Shown here: positions 1 to 12,070 of the stretch, in pieces
Layout of the letters: each line of letters begins with the position of its first letter
Position numbering within the stretch: the stretch's first letter is position 1
Source of the DNA: Prinia subflava
Lineage: Eukaryota > Chordata > Aves > Passeriformes > Cisticolidae
DNA length: 64,000 nucleotides
Assembly: GCF_021018805.1 (NCBI RefSeq)
Contig: NC_086249.1
Span: 79,138,472 to 79,202,471, forward strand
Direction of reading: 5' to 3'
The notes under the pieces: model-generated
Told to the model about the DNA's origin: nothing
Databases searched by the model: none
The model's input: the letters and a program-made list of their open reading frames with translations, nothing else
Translations under genes and position numbers: made by a program

Positions 1-1204
1 TTGCACTGAGATTGTAGGCAGGACAGATCAGACATTACACAAGCAAGAAGGAAATACAAAACTTGGAGAATTAACATATATTGTCACATTCTATTAAGGT
101 TTTCTGTAGGGCTAGATCAGATTAAATGCATTGAATCACAGTCATCTTACAGCATATGAAAATATTGTCATGGATAGAATTTTTCATTAGTGAATAAAAT
201 GCAGAATAATGAACAGTAGACAAAAAAGACAGAAGATGTAAAGCCAATCAAAGGAAGGGCAGATGTTTAAAAAGTCTTTTGCTATTCAGGATTGTGATCC
301 AACAAAAGCAATTATGTTTCTGCTTTCTCAATTTCAAAACAGCAGAAAAGAGCTTTGAGGTTTTTCCAGTGCTTATGGTCTATCTCCACACTGTTAACTG
401 AACAGAAGGTAACATAATACCAAACATAGCCAAAGGCAACTGATTCCATGCAAAGCTTATAATTTGGGACATCCAGTGAGTTAAAGGGGATCATAATCAA
501 GAAGGAGATAGATATATATATTCAAAAATTGCCAAAGAAATCTATAAGAAGCCTAATTAAACTCTCTTATAAATCTGGAAGAGGAATCATAAAAAGAAAA
601 CGAAATCAGTGCCTACAGGTGGAAATTTCACTTGGTAACTGCCCTCTGTACTCATGAGAAAGATAATGTGTGGAATTTTGTTGAGTAATGACTGGCATGT
701 GACTGCAGAAAAACAATAGATTCTCTTGGCAAAATACTGATTGTTATTTTTGCTCAAAATTTTATTGTGTTATTTTTGAATGGATAAATATCTGAGCTGT
801 AATTATAAATACAGTCTACCACATTTCTTCTCCAGTATCCCTAGCCATGCACCTAAACAAAAGTAAGTGAGGCTGAATATGGCAATCTTCACTGAACACA
901 GTATATGTAGGGGCCAATATGCAATAGAAGAGAGAGGAACATGACACAATAGCAAGGAAAAAGATTCTCTATTCAGTCATTCCGTATTGTGAGAGAAAAA
1001 CTTTCTTAACAATACAGCACTCTTCCTGTATTACCTGATGCAGGTCTGATGTAAAGAGATGTTTGCTAGTCAGAGTAGCACCCTAATAAAAATGGTGAAA
1101 ATCACATTTCACCCTTTGCAGTAGTCATACAACTTATTAAAACTGTGCCATTGAAAGTGGTCTGCGGTGAGACACAAACACATGCAGCCATAGAATAGAA
1201 AGTT

Positions 1205-1262
1205 GTTGAAGTCCCTGGAATTTTTGCCAGGGACTTCAGTGGGACTGAGATTTTTTCCTATA
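1205..1262. repeat. 12-bp perfect hairpin; possible ancient amniote palindromic repeat
   Basis: TGAAGTCCCTGG (1207-1218) and CCAGGGACTTCA (1227-1238) are perfect inverted copies around an 8-nt loop. The surrounding sequence (GAAGT...TTTTTGCC...GACTTCAGTGGGA) resembles an old interspersed motif I recall from bird, turtle and crocodilian DNA, in which the stem usually reads GAAGTCAATGG/CCATTGACTTC. Family membership is recalled, not tested. Confidence 0.45.
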
Positions 1263-2412
1263 CGGTTTGTCTCCTCTTTCTCTGATTCTTATTCTGTTGT
1301 GCTATTCAAACAACACAGAATGCTTTCCTCTTCCTTGGCTCTCTCACCAAGGGAGGAGGAGGAGGCATAAAATCTCCTTTTTGCAGGTAAGTGGGTAGAA
1401 CTTCTTCAAGGCACCATAAGATGAATCTGAGCACGATCCCAAAGAGTCTCTTACATGCCTAAAATACAACTTAGGCAAGGTCTGAAGGTCACACAAAAAT
1501 TCCTGCCAACCTCGATTAGGTGTTTCCCAGGCACGTATGTTGCTGGGTGTCACTTCCTTAGGTGCCCACTACAGACCTACTTTATGTGTCCAGCCCCTCC
1601 CATCCACAGCCAGCTCAAGTGAAAAGGAGTGTAACCCTTCTGCAGGCAGAGGAGTTGGGGGCCTGCTTTCCCATGTAGCAGAAAGTGCTAAGGTACAGTG
1701 AAAGCAAGGACAAAGCCTGGAGCAGGTCCTGAGGGTTCAGGAGAACAAGACTCTCAGTCTTGCCAGAGGAGTAAAGAATGAGAGGCACCAATTGCTTCCC
1801 CAAAACACAGGCTTCTGCCTTATTGTCCTGGTCTCTGTTTGAAGTAAAGTAATGCTATCATGTTTTTGTTTGGTTTGGATTGGGTTTGGGGGGTATTTTT
1901 TTGTAACATGTGGCAGAAAAGGCCACAGCCTGCTTAACATTTTGAACTGGGCCTGCTACAGGGATACATAGTTAAACCATTCCTATTTCCTTCCACAAGC
2001 TGGAACTCCCTACCTCATAACCCGTAGGGTCAGAACCTAACGGGTTTATCCCAAAGGTCCACAGGACCATAACATAGGACTACTCTGGGTTTTGACAGCA
2101 ACTAAGAGCCCTCCTGCTTGTTTTTTGGGGCATGTGGTGCTAACTAGAAGCTTTTGAACATGAAGGAGTGTAGTTTCATTACTCAGGATCAGCTTACAGT
2201 AAAGCAGCTCCCCATCTGGCTTGGAAAAAGGACAAAACAGGCTCACCTTCATCTGCAAAAGACCATATCAGCATAGTCTCATATACTCTTGGTCTCAGCA
2301 CTCTCAGCCACTTCCTTTCAAACACGACAACCACTGTCTGCCCTTTGTGCAATTGCCTGCCCCTTGAATGCTTTGGGAAACAAAAGTTTTCAGTTCTCTT
2401 GGTTTTGAAAGT

Positions 2413-2488
2413 CCCTTAAGGAAACTCTCACTGAGAAAGAGGAGGTAGCACCCTTAAGGAAACTCTCACTGAGAAAGAGGAGGTAGCA
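2413..2488. repeat. Perfect 38-bp tandem duplication
   Basis: A 38-bp unit starting CCCTTAAGGAAACTCTCACT and ending AGGAGGTAGCA occurs twice in immediate succession (2413-2450 and 2451-2488) without a mismatch. Perfect identity implies a very recent duplication, or an assembly artefact. Confidence 0.95.
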
Positions 2489-5400
2489 GGGAAGAGGATC
2501 ACATCCTACTTCACACTGAAGGGAGCAGCAGTGCAGTCAAGGAGTCTATAGTCGCAGAACTAAATAGAGCAAAGGTGAGGCATTGTTTTAACATTGCTTT
2601 TAGGTAGGGAGAGCCAAAATTCAGGGTTTATAGCCTCTCATTCTCAGTGGGAATACTTATTACCTGCACCACTCATGGCACTCCTTTCTGCTCCCTCTGG
2701 CTCTATGATCTGGGCTTTCTGCTGCATAGTGACCCAGACAGAGGAGAAAACAGAAGCACTCTCTCTTCCCTAGTCTCATTCTCACCTATATCCTTCTGAA
2801 GAAACTACTATCTCTACATTATTGTAGAGTCTGCTGAGATAGGGCTCAAGTCCCACTTCTGGGGCTCATATTCAGCTGGTTATTAGCGAAGAGTGGTATC
2901 ACCATGAGCCTCATGCCTAAGGAGAAAACAAACAAACCACCTTCCTTCAAATGTACAAGTAAGATAACAGGACAGCTTGGTTCAGAAGCTGACATTCAAA
3001 GGCACACTTAACTGCAGCTCTGATGATTACTGGGATTTCTTATTGGATTCAGTGACATACTTAGCTTGCTGTGCCCATGCTTACAGTATATTTACATTGG
3101 TGAGTATAGACAGACATGTCTGCTACATCTGTGATCCTGGCCAAATGACAATATGGCATTATCATCCCAGAGATTAGTCTTGTGAGCTTAGATCCAGAAC
3201 TGTAGCTGTATGGGTACCCACAGGAGCAGGCAGAGGTCTCACTGTACCCAAATTCAAATGGTTACTTTTTAAGTGCTAGATTTCGCCAGTCAGTGTCAAG
3301 GGAATTTAAGCTTTTTCTACTTGCATACTGCCTATACCTTAGCCCATGCTTGTGACCTAACCCAGGGATTTACTTACTGCTGCTATCTAAAGCCAGAATG
3401 CCACTCCCTAGGCTGGATCTTCAAACCGTTGGGTCAGTGGAGACCCTATGTGGGCAGCTTGTGTGGACACACTTGAGTTCTGTTGAGGGCCAGCTGTTAT
3501 TACAAGCAGAGTGTGAGCAGCGATCTTTTCCCAGGTTATAATGGGCTATTTTAATAGCCATTTAACCTGTGTCCTATGTCCTTGAAAGCCAGACTCTGTG
3601 ATGACACAAAGTGAGAGGTCAGAGTATGCATCAAGGAACCTGCTGCTTCTCCAAGGATCAGCAGGCATCCTCACAGTTATCCAGTGACAGCAGCATCCAG
3701 CCATGGCTCTTTGACACCTTTTACCTCTTCCACTTTCCTCTTATAGCTTGAAAAGCCCTGGGGACCTGGTCTTCTTTCTGTTCCTTGAGGAAACAAAGCT
3801 AGATTCTGGGACACTGCAAGGCACCTTGGTTTGTTCATGCATGGTGTGGTACGCTGTCACACTCCAAATGTGCCAGTCGTTCAGTGTGTGTGAGACAGAA
3901 GCAAATATCTGAATGGTGATGGCAAAAAAATCCACAAACAAACAGCACATCAAGAGCCTCCCTTAGCACATATTGCCATCTCATTACTGAGATAGGTTTA
4001 CTCTGCTCCTGTGTCATTCCAGGGAAGGCAGGACCCTGCTTCCTCACCAGCCTGCCTCATGGCTCACTGAGGACATGTTCCTCCTGACAGTGCAACAAGT
4101 GGCACCAGTTGAGATGTGGTTTAAAAAGCCATCCCTTACTACCTCTCAGGTAATAGTTGGTGCCCTCAAGCAGAGAAACCTGCCAGAGTATGTGCCATTT
4201 CGATCACAGCGTCAAGAGAGTCACAAAGCTCATCAGGACAAATCCGTAGGCAAATACCCAGTGTACACAGAGCTTTAAGGGTCTTGCTCAGCACTGTGAA
4301 TTTTGATTCAAGAGCTAAGCACCTCCTTCCAGGTATCACATAGCTGGCTGAGGACTGCTATTAGATGAGATTTTCTGCTGATCAGGGTAAAGAGGTGGAT
4401 GCATTCAGCTGTGTCCAGAAGTTTGTCCTCCTTTCTCTTTTCTCCTTTTCCCCAGATGTTACAGCCCAGTCGGTTTAGTAATTTAGCTCTTTCTGACTGC
4501 ATCTGGACTTCCAGAAAGCAATTCAGGTTTAAAGAAAAGAGCCTTTGGAGCTGGTCTTTTCTGTGTGGCTTCTTGGATTATCCCAGGCAAATTGTATGGG
4601 TAAAGCTTAGAGGAACAGCTAGAGAGCTCATTTTAGCTTTTTTTCCTGGGATTCATGTTGCACTGTAACAGGTTAGCTATTGCCTTCATGAGGGTCTTGA
4701 AAAGGGAGAGGAAAATACAGAAATACCTCAATTGTACCTCTGCTCTGCCTCCACTAGGCTCTTCTAAATGGTTTCTGTAGGAACAGATGGCATAGGAATT
4801 GGCTCTGTCAGCTTTGTATGAGCTAGGAACTCCCTCGTGCCAAGGGAATCCTTGAATGGGGAGATTCAGCAGCTCTCCAGCTCTTTCAAAGTGGGTCAAA
4901 ATGATTTAAGAATCTGGCCTGTTGCAGCCTCATTTCCTCTGAAAACCGTACCAAATTGAGGGCATGATGGGGCAGTGAGAAGATAGAGAACAAAATTTCA
5001 AAGAGCATCAAAATATCCCATTTTAGCATTTGTATGTATAAACATGCATAATATGACATTTTGTTTAGACAGTTATTTAAAAAGAAACTTACAATCTTTT
5101 TAATTAACATGAATGCAAAGGAATAGGCTATAAATATAAACACAGGAAGGTAGGAGTTGACAGCACACAGCCTTCCAGACAATCTTTTTTTCAGTTGTTA
5201 TGGGGTATAATAAAATTTTGTTTTCCTTTGCAAATTTTCCATAATGATTATGTTTGTTTTAGGTAACAAATTAACTGTAGGTGATGGGTTTTTTGCCATG
5301 TATCATGCCATGTGTCAGAAGCCCTCACCTTACAGTTAGAGTGGGAATAGTGAATGAGATTAAAGGATGAAAGAGAATGAGAGAGCAAGATCATCACATG

Positions 5401-5689
5401 GGTAGAACATACCTGCATGGCGGATGTGATATACCATTTAATTCATGTTGCTGCTGCTATTAAAACATCTCTGGCTCCAAGTCTCATTACCTTACCTCAC
5501 CTTACCACTGTTGCCCACTTCGCTTTACCTCTGCTGCCTGTCTGCCTGACTCATGAAATGCTAAACAATTTTGATATTTACCTGTTTATGATTAAATTGC
5601 AAAATGATCTGTTCAGTTCTGTTCTAAATTAAGGTCTACATTAAATGTCATAGCATTTATCTTTCATAAAACGAGACAGCAAGGACACT

Positions 5690-6330
5690 AATTTCCCAGG
5701 CACTCAATCACTGCCCGGTGCCACCGGAGAGAGCGGCTGTGGAGGCGCGTGCCCGCCATTCACAGCCGGCTTGACAGCGCCCAGGCGGAATCATAAAAGT
5801 CAATTAATCATTAAAAGCTGTTACCAGCCCGTATTGAGCTGCTGTGGCACAAAATGTTAATCAGCCCCACATCAATACCATAAATTCCTGCAAATTGGAG
5901 CGGTCAATAGCGCCGAGGCCCGGCAGGTCGATGGGCGGGCGCGAGGCCTCTCTGCCAAGACGGTGGCTGGGCAGCCGGCCTGTCCTGCGCTGGCCCGCTG
6001 GGGCTGAGCAGGTGCCAATGCATCACTGCTCCTGATGGGTCTGTCAATAACGCTGAGCAGGGGAGGGCAGCCCTCACGATTTAATCGCTTGAGGCGCCGT
6101 GTGTCGCTGCATATGTGGCAGCTTAAAAGCAGGGCCAGGTCAGTTGCTGCGCAGGGACGGGATGGGGTGGCTGGCGCCATGTGCCATTAACCCGGGCGCT
6201 GCTGTGGAAGGAGTCACCTGGAGCTCCCTGGCTTAGGAAACCGTTCCCTGCTGAGTTATAATGTTACTCATGAATGGTATTGGAGTTGTTCATTAATTCT
6301 CTGTGGGCCCAGGGATAGTGTTTTTATTGG
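5690..6330. promoter_or_regulatory. Orphan CpG-rich block, candidate enhancer or lncRNA promoter
   Basis: This block is GC- and CpG-rich within AT-rich surroundings and is free of recognisable repeats. It holds a palindromic homeodomain pair TAATCATTA (5805-5813), a CGATTTAATCG palindrome (6077-6087), E-boxes (CATATG near 6110, CAGGTG near 6010) and four copies of TCAATA/TATTGA (5832-5837, 5872-5877, 5904-5909, 6044-6049). Two of these lie in a longer repeated motif, GTCAATARCGCYGAG (5903-5917 and 6043-6057). Short open frames over it look like base-composition effects. The combination suits a developmental enhancer, or a CpG-island promoter of a non-coding transcript in the presumed POU3F3-MRPS9 interval. 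Conservation cannot be tested here. Confidence 0.45.
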
Positions 6331-8381
6331 CCTCTGGTACACCGCTGCCGGGCATCCATGAAATGGGGCACATGGAGGTGTGGGCAAAAGGGGAAGGTTG
6401 CTTCTGTCTTGGCACCTGCCTAACACTTTCCCCCACGTAACTATTGCTGCCGTGGAAGTGTGAGCAGTACAAGTGAGCTGCTCCTGAAGAAGAGAGCTGC
6501 CGCTGTGGAGAGGCCACTTAGGGCCTGTCATTCTCAAAGCAACCACGTGTCTTTCAGTGCTGGCTACGCCAACACCTCATTTCCAGGGCCAGAGAGAACT
6601 CCTGGCCTTCCAACCCAGACATGCAGAACAGACTGGGACAAGCGGAAGACCCTCTAGAAGAGAAGTGAGTGCCATGGAAAGGACTACATCCCAAGGGAGA
6701 AGGACTTGGTTCCCTCAGGGCTTCACAGCAATGCCGTTGCTGCCTTCTGCTGCTGCTTCTCCTGGGAAGGGAGAGATCCCTGTCTAACATCCACAGGGCT
6801 GACGAAGGCTCGGCTGAGCCCAATCCATTTATCTCCTGTTACTGTTATTAAATCTGACCCGAAGTGGGGGGAAAATAGCATTTTTAGGATTGCAGGATAT
6901 TAAGAACCTCTTTAGAGATGAAAGAAATGCCCGGTACCATTACTCTAGGGAAGGATTGTGTTCCACTGGCTTCATTGTCATTTAACGTAGAACATAAAGG
7001 TTAATGCTGAATAAAATAATACTCATGTTGATTATTTTAATAGCTCCAAAGTATAACTTTTTCCCTGGACTGCAGTTATCTAATCCATGTGCTGTACATG
7101 CACCAGCAGTATTTTGTACTTTTTCACGGCACAGATATGATGGTTCCATTAAGTTCAGGCTGAGAAGCTATTGTGTGTATCTCTAATACAATCATTCCAT
7201 ACTCTATGGAAAATGGAAAATATACGGATCTACAGACATGCTAATTCCCAAGATTTGTACATTTTTAAAGATTAATAAAAAAGTCCATCTTATTATTATC
7301 TGAGTTATAGGAAACATCAAAATAAATTAAGAATTCTACTGCAAAGAAATCCCCTATTCACAATATCAAGACAGGATGATGTTATGGGTGTTCAGACAAA
7401 GGTAATACAGTCTCTTTATTTAATTGCCCTGACACCTTGCTCAGTTCTTTCAGCTGTACTCCGAGAGCTAAAAATCCCCTCTCATTGTTATTAATTGTAT
7501 TCCTTTTCAAATATAATGCCATATTGCTGTGGACTGAGCCAATGAAACATACTCATATTACCAAAATAGCTATATTTCTTCTTGTACAACACCTTCTATC
7601 AACACTGTCTGCTAAAGACATTGTGTTAAAGACCTTTCATAGAGCTTTATAACTAATATCTCAGCTACCCAAACGTTTCTATTACATGATTATTAAAATG
7701 CCCAAGAGAACTAAACAATATAGTGTGGATCCAGTTATCATATAAGACTTTAGAAATACTATTAATTCCTACCGCTGATTTATGTTAATACTAATGCTAG
7801 ATTACATGCCATGGCTACTAAACAGACACTGAATACCAATTCACACAAAGACAGTCCCTGTCCTCTCTGTGAAAGCTGCACTCCTGTTATAATGAGAACC
7901 TGAATTATTTATCTCTCTTTATCCTACAATAGTTCACTTGACCACAATCACTTTTCTCCCCGCTGTTTCTACCACACATAAATGCATGTAAACATGACAT
8001 AATAACAACTACTATCTTTGCCTGTTCCAGCCATATGAGATCAGTCAGAGGATGGAAGCAAAAGTATTGCCCAGTGCTGAGCAGGAACAGGGTATAAGGT
8101 CACCTAAATGACACCCCTACCTGAGAGGCCTTCAGTATTTTTAAATGCAGGTCCAGTGTAAATCACAAACTGAGCAATACAGACTTCCTTGCTGATGGTT
8201 TCCACTGCTGGCAGCTTGTCTCAGGTGCCCACTGCTTTTCGCAGCTCTAGCTGGGTGTGAACAGCTCCTCCGCAGCACGTGCACAGGCTCTGCTCACTCT
8301 GAATGAGACTCCAGGCAAAGCCAGCAGCGTGGGCAGGATCAACTACTGGTCCATTTTGGATATTCATACAAGAAATCAATT
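6331..8381. other. Intergenic, no gene seen
   Basis: GC content falls from the CpG-rich block into AT-rich sequence. A CACGTG E-box lies near 6545. The stretch at 6940-7160 is motif-rich and could be a further regulatory block, but nothing specific can be claimed. Confidence 0.5.
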
Positions 8382-8527
8382 ACAGAATATTTTGAGTCAC
8401 AGAATATTCTGAGTTGGAAGGCACCTACAAAGACCATTGAGTCCAGCTCCTAAGTGAGTAATGGAGGGATCAAGCCCACAATCATGGCATTATTGGCACC
8501 ATGCTCTAAGTGACTGAGCTAATTTCA
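8382..8527 (-). mobile_element. tRNA-Ile/CR1 composite SINE (TguSINE1-like)
   Basis: Read on the minus strand, 8527 down to about 8450 aligns with a cytosolic tRNA-Ile(AAU). TTAGCTCAG (A-box region) is complementary to 8514-8522, the anticodon AAT to 8492-8494, and a degraded B box, GGGCTTGATCCC, to 8466-8477. The element then passes directly into a CR1-type 3' end; on the plus strand this is CAGAATATTCTGAGTTGGAAGG at its start, followed by GAGTCCAGCTCC. A tRNA head joined to a LINE tail is the standard structure of a tRNA-derived SINE mobilised by that LINE. I recall the songbird family TguSINE1 having this structure. The terminal 17 bp is imperfectly duplicated (8382-8398 and 8399-8415). 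Both internal promoter boxes carry substitutions, so this is a fossil copy. Confidence 0.75.
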
Positions 8528-11301
8528 TATTTTTTCTAATCAAGAACAGAGATGTGGCCAAAGCTCTTTGACATGAGGGGTGAGTACTGCATCCACAATG
8601 TTGCCGAGCAGTCCGTGGCATTTCTGAGGGAGTACTTTTAATCTGTCTGTAACACCAGTTCTGTAGTCTTTAGTACTGGGTTTATGCATGATTGGTCAGA
8701 ATGCATTTTGCTCCCTTCATACGTGGCACATGTAAGCTGAATTTCATCTGTGATATTTGTATGCCACAGCCCCACTACCTGCTGTCTCACTCTGCACTTT
8801 GACTGGCCTTGGCACATCCAGAGGGTAGGAATCCAGCTCTGCTGAAATAGTCCTGAGAACCCCTCTGAAGAGTTTTTTGGGGAGGATCTGTTTTCCTGTT
8901 TCCAAAGTAAAGGAGCTCATGCTGGATCTGAGACATTATTTCAGCAGTAGGATACCAACACATCTCACCAGTTCTTCCATATCTTTTGCAAGCAACAGTG
9001 AAAAGGATGTTCTTGGTCATGGGAGCCATCCTACATGCATCAATGTGGAGGCATGCAGATTCCCATTGTGCACTTACTGCTCTGTGACCCAGGCTCCAAA
9101 CACAGTTCACAGCTGCATGTTTCTTGCCAGAAGGAGTTGCAGAATGCCATTTTACCTGGTGACAGGACAGGTAGGAACTTGATCTGAGCTGCTAAAGATC
9201 CATCATGGCAACAGAGTAGCATGCTGTAAATGGAGGATGGCCAGAAATGGAAAGAGCAAAAAAACCACCCCATTCATGGATATTTGAACCACATCTCAGC
9301 TGGCGAGGAAGATGACTATTGTTATTCTCAGGAAATGCTGAGGAAGGGGTTGAAAAGGTTATTTAGAAATGTACAATCCAAATTACTTTTGCTAGACAGT
9401 TTGAACTGGGAATAATGGAAAACAGAAAGGCAAATCACAAGGCAGCATGTGCTATTTGGAGGACTTTGGTACTCTGCTACCCATAAGTATCGGATGCGCA
9501 AAGGTTGGATTCTATCAGGACTGTTAGAGGATCTATATCAGAATTTTCGGTATTCTTGTCCTCTCAGTTACAAATTAGTTGAGATGCATATTTTTCCACT
9601 ATGCTTTTCACTGTCATTCACTTCACTGTTTCACTCCCAGCGCCACTCAGCTAATAGGACATCCCATGATGGGTTTTTCCACAGGCCTTGATTGTCCAAG
9701 GCTCTGCAAAGTGCCTCAGTTGTCCTGGCAGGTAAACTTATCAAGGTCAACAGAACGATCATGTTAAACAGTATCCACCTTAGTGACTGTTTCACTGCTA
9801 ATTTCAGCCACCATCTAGAGCGTTTTCATCAGAAAAAAACTGTGGAGTAGAGATAGAAGGGTGAGATTTATATCTCATCCCTTTCTCCCACTTCATTTCA
9901 AGAGATTGATTAAGCAGAATAATTTGTGAGTAAGTATGACTGTGTGGATGTTTGAAACCATAGAAGTGGATATATGTGTGTAGTTAAAAGCCAAGGCTCA
10001 CTGTAAGGGGTCACCACAAGAACTCTCCTGGTAAGCTCTGAAATACTTCCTTCCCTGGAAGGATGTGAACAGGGCATTTGCCATTGGGCCACAGGAGAGG
10101 GGACCTCAGATTCCAGCTGTGGAATCTGAAGATGGAGACTCTGGCTGTGCTGTTGACCCACACTAACTCTATCTTTGTTTCTTCCTGCATCTGGTTTACT
10201 TTGCACACGTCTTCTTGGTAAGCTAGTGATGTCTGCTGGCTAATGACCTGCAGGCTCCTGAAACTGAAAGGGAAGGGAGAAGGACATCACAACAGGGGGG
10301 CAGAAATGAGTGAGGATGGAGGAGCAGAAGTGGCCCGCAAACAGTATGGGCTCTTGAGCCTGTGTGCGTGGGGAGCTTTGGAAGCAATGTTGACCACATA
10401 CTGTGAACCAACTCTCTTTTTTACCCAAGGAAGCCTAGCCCTGCACTATTCAGTGATGTTATTGATATGGTGCCTCAGACGTGGACTCTGAATTCTAATT
10501 AATTATAAAAAATTAGTAAAGTTCAGTACCTCAAAGATGGTATTTTAATTTAGGAAAACAGGAGGTCAGATTTTACGTGTTATAAATTAACTCCAAACCC
10601 TTCAGTACCACACAATAATTTCTATTATCTGATATACTGGTTATGGTTGCAGTGACTACCACGACAAACCATTTTTCTTTTGGGGAGCAAAGGTGTAGTG
10701 GTAGACTTTAACCTTTTACGGCAGTCTAAACCTAGAGTAATTCTATTGAGTTTGAAGGATTTACACCAGATTGACAGTGTAAGAAATGAAGTCAGAATCA
10801 AGACAGTAAAGCAGTGCCATTTAGCATCTATCAGAGTTGGTGAGGGCTTACCTTGTAATATCTAAAACTATGGGTATTTTAGTTAGATAGGGAAATGCAC
10901 TTTCAGAGTCCAATTTAACAAAGTCTAATTTCAAAAACTGAAGCCCTGTTCTCCTAATCTGAGTGACTTTAGATACATATGGGAATATCAAAACATGATT
11001 GCCCTGAAACTCAATCTTCTTCTTTTTAATTAAAGAAAGAATCCTATCTTAGTCACTTGAGAATGTGAAAGATAGTCTAAGTATTTGACACTCAGAAAAA
11101 CTTTTAACAGATAAATTATGATGACAAGAGACAAAAACTACCATCAATAGTAAAAGCAAATTTAAAATAAAACTAAAGATACTCTAATAATTTAGGAAAA
11201 AAAGCTAATCAATCCTGATCTTAAAATTCTTCCTTCATGCCAAAAATAAATGTCTTGCAGCAATTAATTTAAGTTATAGAAAGTCGTGACTAGATCTCAA
11301 C
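8528..11301. other. Intergenic, no gene seen
   Basis: No repeat, RNA gene or credible exon recognised. The open frames near 8787-9273 and 9910-10491 occur on both strands with no conserved domain. Confidence 0.5.
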
Positions 11302-11378
11302 TGTTGTAAATCAGCAAAGCTCCACTGATTTCAATGGAACGGCACTAAGATAGGTTAGATAAGAATCTGACCCTCAAT
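11302..11378. repeat. Possible ancient amniote palindromic repeat
   Basis: TTGTAAATCAGCAAAGCTCC followed by ACTGATTTCAATGGAAC and GAATCTGACCCTCA resembles the interspersed motif recalled as GTAAATCAGCATAGCTCCATTGAAGTCAATGGAGC...GGATCTGGCCC. The inverted arm has decayed. It lies 50 bp from the CR1 at 11428. Confidence 0.4.
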
Positions 11379-11427
11379 TGCTTTGTAATTTTTTCCATAA
11401 TCAACAAAATACATTTTTTATGTTAAT

Positions 11428-12070
11428 GTAGAGTCCTAGAATTGTCTGTGTAGGAAAGGACCCTTGAAGGTCATCTGGTACAACCTCCCTGCAATGAGAA
11501 GGTATCTTCAATTAGCTCAGGTCACCCAGAGCCCTGTTCCACCTGACCTTGAATGTTTTCAGGGATAGGGCATCTAAAAATCAGTTCCAGTGTTTCACTA
11601 CTTTCATCATACAAAATATCTTCCTTTATCTACTCTGAATCTACCCTCCTTAAGGTTAAAACCATTATCTCTTGCCCTGTAGCAATGGGCCCTGCTAAAA
11701 AGTATGTTCTCCTCTTTCTTATATATCCTCTTCAAAGAGGATATTGCATAAAGGCTGCAATCAGATCTCCCTGGAGCCTCCTCTTCACCAGGCTGCTCTA
11801 CCTCAGTTCTCTCAGTCTTTCCTCACAGGACAGGTGTTCCAGCCCTCTGATCATTTTGTGGGCAGGGTCTCATCACAGCAGAGTAGAGAGGGAGAATCAC
11901 CTCCCTCAATCCACTGGTCACACTTCTTTCTATGCAGCCTAGCATATCATTGGTTTTCTGAGTTGCAAGCACACCTTGCCAGCTCCTGTCCAGCTTGTCA
12001 CCCATGACACGCCTGTCTTAAGCCCTTGCTGTTCCTCAATCATAACCTGGTGCTTCCTTTGTACCAGATC
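11428..12070 (-). mobile_element. CR1 LINE 3' fragment, antisense
   Basis: The sequence matches the reverse complement of an avian CR1 3' region. It includes AAGGTCATCTGGTACAACC, CAGAGCCCTGTTCCACCTGA, TCTCTTGCCCTGTAGCAATG, CTGGAGCCTCCTCTTCACC, CAGTCTTTCCTCACAGGACAG and GAGAATCACCTCCCTCAATC. It is the longest CR1 piece in the window, about 640 bp. The canonical segment after CATTTTGTGG appears to be deleted. No reverse-transcriptase frame survives; the 129-aa frame over it is a chance antisense reading. Confidence 0.9.

Larger units (their letters stand above)
1..5689. other. Intergenic, no gene seen
   Basis: AT-rich single-copy-looking DNA containing the hairpin at 1205-1262 and the 38-bp tandem duplication at 2413-2488. 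All open frames are under 105 codons, overlap on both strands and match no family I recognise. Confidence 0.6.

Noticed and set aside
8450..8527. tRNA-Ile gene on the minus strand
   Set aside because: The A and B boxes and acceptor stem are degraded, and the sequence runs into a CR1 tail. It is the head of a SINE, not a functional tRNA gene.
11553..11942. 129-aa plus-strand open frame
   Set aside because: It translates the antisense strand of a CR1 3' fragment.
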